From contig SXZD01000029.1 of NCBI GenBank assembly GCA_005788065.1, positions 1-15,786 on the forward strand: 15,786 nt of DNA. Reading direction: 5' to 3'. The position numbers and the translations under genes were made by a program. Position 1 is the stretch's first letter; each line of letters starts with the position of its first letter. The notes under the pieces are model-generated. The model saw only the letters and a program-made list of their open reading frames with translations. It was not told where the DNA came from and searched no databases. Shown here in pieces: positions 13,570-15,786 of this stretch. Source of the stretch: Burkholderiales bacterium (GTDB taxonomy: Bacteria; Pseudomonadota; Gammaproteobacteria; Burkholderiales; Burkholderiaceae_B).

Positions 13570-15090
13570 ATGAAACACCTCCCTGCGCAACGGGGCCTCA
13601 AACCCCTGGTCTTTGCCCTCATTCTGCTAACCACCGGCTGTACCGGGCTGCCTCCGTATCCGGTTTTGCAGTTACCGGGCCCCAATGCCGACACATCCGG
13701 CTCCAACACATCCGGTACCAACGCCTCCACAGCAAACGCACCTTTCCGCGACGTGTCATGGCAACAGACGCCCGAGCAGCAGGATGAATCCGCACGCCGC
13801 GTAGCCGAACTGCTCGCGCAGCCACTGAGCGCAGAGCGCGCCGTTGACGTTGCGCTTATCAACAACCCGCAACTGCAGATGCGTCTGGCCGAGTTGGGCA
13901 TCGGGCTTGCCGACCTGGAACAGGCCCGCCGACTGCCCAATCCGGGTTTCAGCTTTTTGCGTACGCGTACAGCTGACGGGCTGGACATTGAGCGCGGTCT
14001 GCACTTCAATCTGGCGCGCCTCATTTTTTATCCGCAATTGCGCAGCATCGAGGCCAAGCGCTTTGAACAGACGCGCGTGCTCACCCTGCATGAAGCAGCC
14101 TCCACCGCCAACCGTACGCGTCGTGCGTTTTATGAAGCCGTGGCCGCACGGCAAAAGCTTAACTATGCCCTGCAGGTCAAAGACACCGCCGATGCCGCAG
14201 CCGAACTGGCTCGGCGATTGGAGCAAGCCGGCAATTACAACCCGCTGTCGCGTGCCCGCGAACAGGCCTTTGCCGTTGATGCACAGCAAGCGCTGACCCG
14301 TGCGCGGCAACAGGAAACGTCCACACGTATCCGTTTGCTTCGCCTGCTAGGTTTGCCCAGCGACATCACAACATTGAAATTGCCCGACACGCTGCCAGCC
14401 CTGCCCGACCAGTTGCGCGACGAGAGTGACATCAGACGCGCAGGGCTTAACCAGCGGCTCGATGTTCAGGCTGCGCAACAGGATGCGCTGCGCACCGCCG
14501 ACCTGCTGGGGCTGACAAAGGTCAGCCGCTTCATTACGCTGACAGAACTGGGATTTGAGCGTGAAACGGGCCCGGCCGGCGAGAAAAAATACGGTGTCGA
14601 CATCGGCCTGACCCTGCCGCTGTTTGACAGCGGCGACGCGCGCGTGGCCCGCGCACAGGCGGCCTATCAACGATCCCTGATGCGCGTGAAAGCTACCGTG
14701 CTGGAAGCCGACGGCGACCTGCAATTGGCACTGGATGCATGGCGCACGCAATGGGAATTGGCCAAGCGGCAGCGCGATAATGCCGTGCCACTGCGGCGGC
14801 GTATCACGGACGAAACACTGCTGCGCTACAACGGCATGATCGGCAGCGTGTTTGAACTGCTGGCAGAGAGTCGGGCGCAGATAACCAGTGTGTCAACGTA
14901 CATCGACTTGCTGCGCGACTACTGGATGGCCGACTCGGATCTCTCCATGGCCCTCTTGGGTCGGCCTGTGGTGGGTCTCGCAGTGGGCGGTTTGCCCCAC
15001 GGTGCTGCCGGTGCGTCTCCGCACGGCGCTGGTGCTGCGCCAGAGGCAGCAGCTCCCACTGCCAGTGCACCGCATGCGGGAGGTCATTGA
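13570..15090 (+). CDS. TolC-family outer-membrane efflux lipoprotein
   Basis: 506 residues. The signal peptide ends in the lipobox LTTGC (Cys24), followed by a Ser/Thr/Asn-rich linker. The body shows two TolC-like halves of long helices: SAERAVDVALINNPQLQMRLAELGI and LEQARRLPNPGF in the first, and QRLDVQAAQQDA, the LTLPLFDSGDARVARAQAAY strand-helix junction and LLRYNGMIGSVFELLAESR in the second. This is the outer-membrane channel of a tripartite exporter or RND system. The C-terminal 40 residues are rich in Ala, Pro, Gly and His (six His). The following multicopper oxidase points to copper handling. Its stop is 3 bp before the next small ORF, whose Shine-Dalgarno lies inside this gene's last codons. 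Confidence 0.9.
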   Translation: MKHLPAQRGLKPLVFALILLTTGCTGLPPYPVLQLPGPNADTSGSNTSGTNASTANAPFRDVSWQQTPEQQDESARRVAELLAQPLSAERAVDVALINNPQLQMRLAELGIGLADLEQARRLPNPGFSFLRTRTADGLDIERGLHFNLARLIFYPQLRSIEAKRFEQTRVLTLHEAASTANRTRRAFYEAVAARQKLNYALQVKDTADAAAELARRLEQAGNYNPLSRAREQAFAVDAQQALTRARQQETSTRIRLLRLLGLPSDITTLKLPDTLPALPDQLRDESDIRRAGLNQRLDVQAAQQDALRTADLLGLTKVSRFITLTELGFERETGPAGEKKYGVDIGLTLPLFDSGDARVARAQAAYQRSLMRVKATVLEADGDLQLALDAWRTQWELAKRQRDNAVPLRRRITDETLLRYNGMIGSVFELLAESRAQITSVSTYIDLLRDYWMADSDLSMALLGRPVVGLAVGGLPHGAAGASPHGAGAAPEAAAPTASAPHAGGH

Positions 15091-15093
15091 TAC

Positions 15094-15249
15094 ATGGTCC
15101 ACCCGATGAAGAACATGGGCTCGGTTGAATGTGCTCACGCCTACGCCGGCACCCACTGTTCAGGCAAACCCCAAACGCCCACCGCACCGTTTACCTTGTC
15201 ATCATCCGTTGAACAACGCGATGCAGATTTTTGGAAGCTTCACAGATGA
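15094..15249 (+). CDS. Small hypothetical protein in the copper operon (Met/His/Cys-containing)
   Basis: A 51-codon open frame starting MVHPMKNMGS and ending FWKLHR. Three features support real translation: GGGAGGT (15078-15084) lies 9 nt before the ATG, a much stronger ribosome-binding site than that of the next gene; the start is only 3 nt after the TolC-family stop; and the stop TGA overlaps the oxidase start as ATGA (15246-15249). The first 22 residues contain three Met, three His and two Cys, including C-x-H (13-15) and HC (21-22), types of side chain used for copper binding. There is no signal peptide. It may be a metal-binding peptide or a leader that couples oxidase translation. I do not recognise a family. 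Confidence 0.55.
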   Translation: MVHPMKNMGSVECAHAYAGTHCSGKPQTPTAPFTLSSSVEQRDADFWKLHR

Positions 15250-15786
15250 GCAACAACGACCGCCGACAATTCCTCAAACGCATGGGAATAGCGAGTGCCG
15301 CAATGGGTGCAAGCGTGGGCGCCTCCACACTGGCGGCAACCGCTGTCAGCCCGGTTGCACTGGCCGCCATACCCGAAGCCGTGGTGCAGACCAGCGCCGA
15401 CACGCAAGCACCCCTCACACCTGAAACAGGCCGCCCCTACAACCCTGTTGTCACACTCAACGGCTGGACACTGCCCTGGCGCATGCGCAATGGCGTCAAA
15501 GAGTTTCACCTGGTGGCAGAACCGGTGGTGCGCGAAATGGCGCCGGGCTTCAAGGCGCACCTGTGGGGTTACAACGGTCAGTCCCCCGGTCCCACCATCG
15601 AAGTGGTGGAAGGCGACCGCGTCCGCATCTTCGTCACCAATCGACTGCCGGAAGAGACCAGCATCCACTGGCATGGCCAGCGCCTGCCAGCTGGGATGGA
15701 TGGCGTGGCCGGTTTGACCCAACCAGCTATCCCCGCTGGAAAGACCTTTGTGTACGAGTTTGTGGCCGAGCGCCCCGGCACCTTCA
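15246..15786 (+). CDS. Tat-exported multicopper oxidase (CopA-like), 5' part only
   Basis: 180 codons are visible and the frame is open at the window edge. The N-terminus has a twin-arginine signal DRRQFLKRMG followed by an Ala-rich hydrophobic stretch and a likely cleavage near VALAA (about 41). The first cupredoxin domain follows: WGYNGQSPGPTIEVVEGDRV (107-126), the copper-ligand motif HWHG (His141 and His143) and GMDGVAGLTQP. This matches periplasmic multicopper oxidases of the CopA/copper-oxidase group, which detoxify Cu(I) by oxidising it. The remaining domains and copper ligands lie beyond the window. The ATG has only a weak GGAA upstream and overlaps the small ORF's stop, suggesting coupled translation. 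Confidence 0.9.
   Translation, partial: MSNNDRRQFLKRMGIASAAMGASVGASTLAATAVSPVALAAIPEAVVQTSADTQAPLTPETGRPYNPVVTLNGWTLPWRMRNGVKEFHLVAEPVVREMAPGFKAHLWGYNGQSPGPTIEVVEGDRVRIFVTNRLPEETSIHWHGQRLPAGMDGVAGLTQPAIPAGKTFVYEFVAERPGTF

Noticed and set aside
13756..14310. 184-codon frame opposite the TolC-family gene
   Set aside because: Antisense shadow of a well supported outer-membrane protein; no motif and no start signal.

Overview
The window looks like chromosomal DNA of a moderately GC-rich Gram-negative bacterium, most likely a betaproteobacterium of the Burkholderiales type. That is an inference from gene style (Tat- and Lol-type export signals, a TolC-lipoprotein/multicopper-oxidase pair, a YhgE/Pip protein, a coiled-coil-tailed acyl-CoA desaturase, an EgtB-like enzyme), not from any marker gene. 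No rRNA, tRNA, CRISPR array or intact mobile element was seen.

Layout. 1-182: gene-poor, with a 15-bp hairpin. 183-1612: a WYL-domain regulator facing left, four 14-bp tandem repeats upstream of it, and on the other strand the last ~75 codons of a VWA-like (DUF2201) protein whose remainder is gone; this looks like a decayed regulator/MoxR-VWA-type locus. 1643-5299 (leftward): a tightly coupled three-gene operon, in transcription order a Tat-signal gluconate 2-dehydrogenase subunit 3-like lipoprotein, a GMC flavin oxidoreductase with a four-cysteine cluster, and a ThuA-domain lipoprotein. Together they suggest a periplasmic sugar or polyol oxidation system. 5557-5841: an antitoxin-like ribbon-helix-helix gene without a toxin. 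5905-7889: a fatty-acyl desaturase and a divergent multi-pass membrane protein sharing a control region with two adjacent palindromes.

7982-12629: an EgtB-like non-heme iron enzyme, a broken YhgE/Pip membrane protein (frameshift at a 7-bp repeat plus probable loss of part of the N-terminal domain), a glycine-zipper secreted protein rich in Gly/His/Tyr, and an extended SDR oxidoreductase whose Shine-Dalgarno sits in an 8-bp inverted repeat. 12673-13272: a complete higBA toxin-antitoxin pair with a good promoter and candidate operator. 13570-15786: a copper-type operon with a TolC-family outer-membrane lipoprotein, a 51-codon Met/His/Cys-containing small ORF, and the start of a Tat-exported multicopper oxidase that runs off the window.

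The most interesting items are the small ORF embedded in the copper operon with a strong ribosome-binding site and a 4-nt overlap, the GMC/subunit 3/ThuA operon, and the relic VWA module opposite the WYL regulator.
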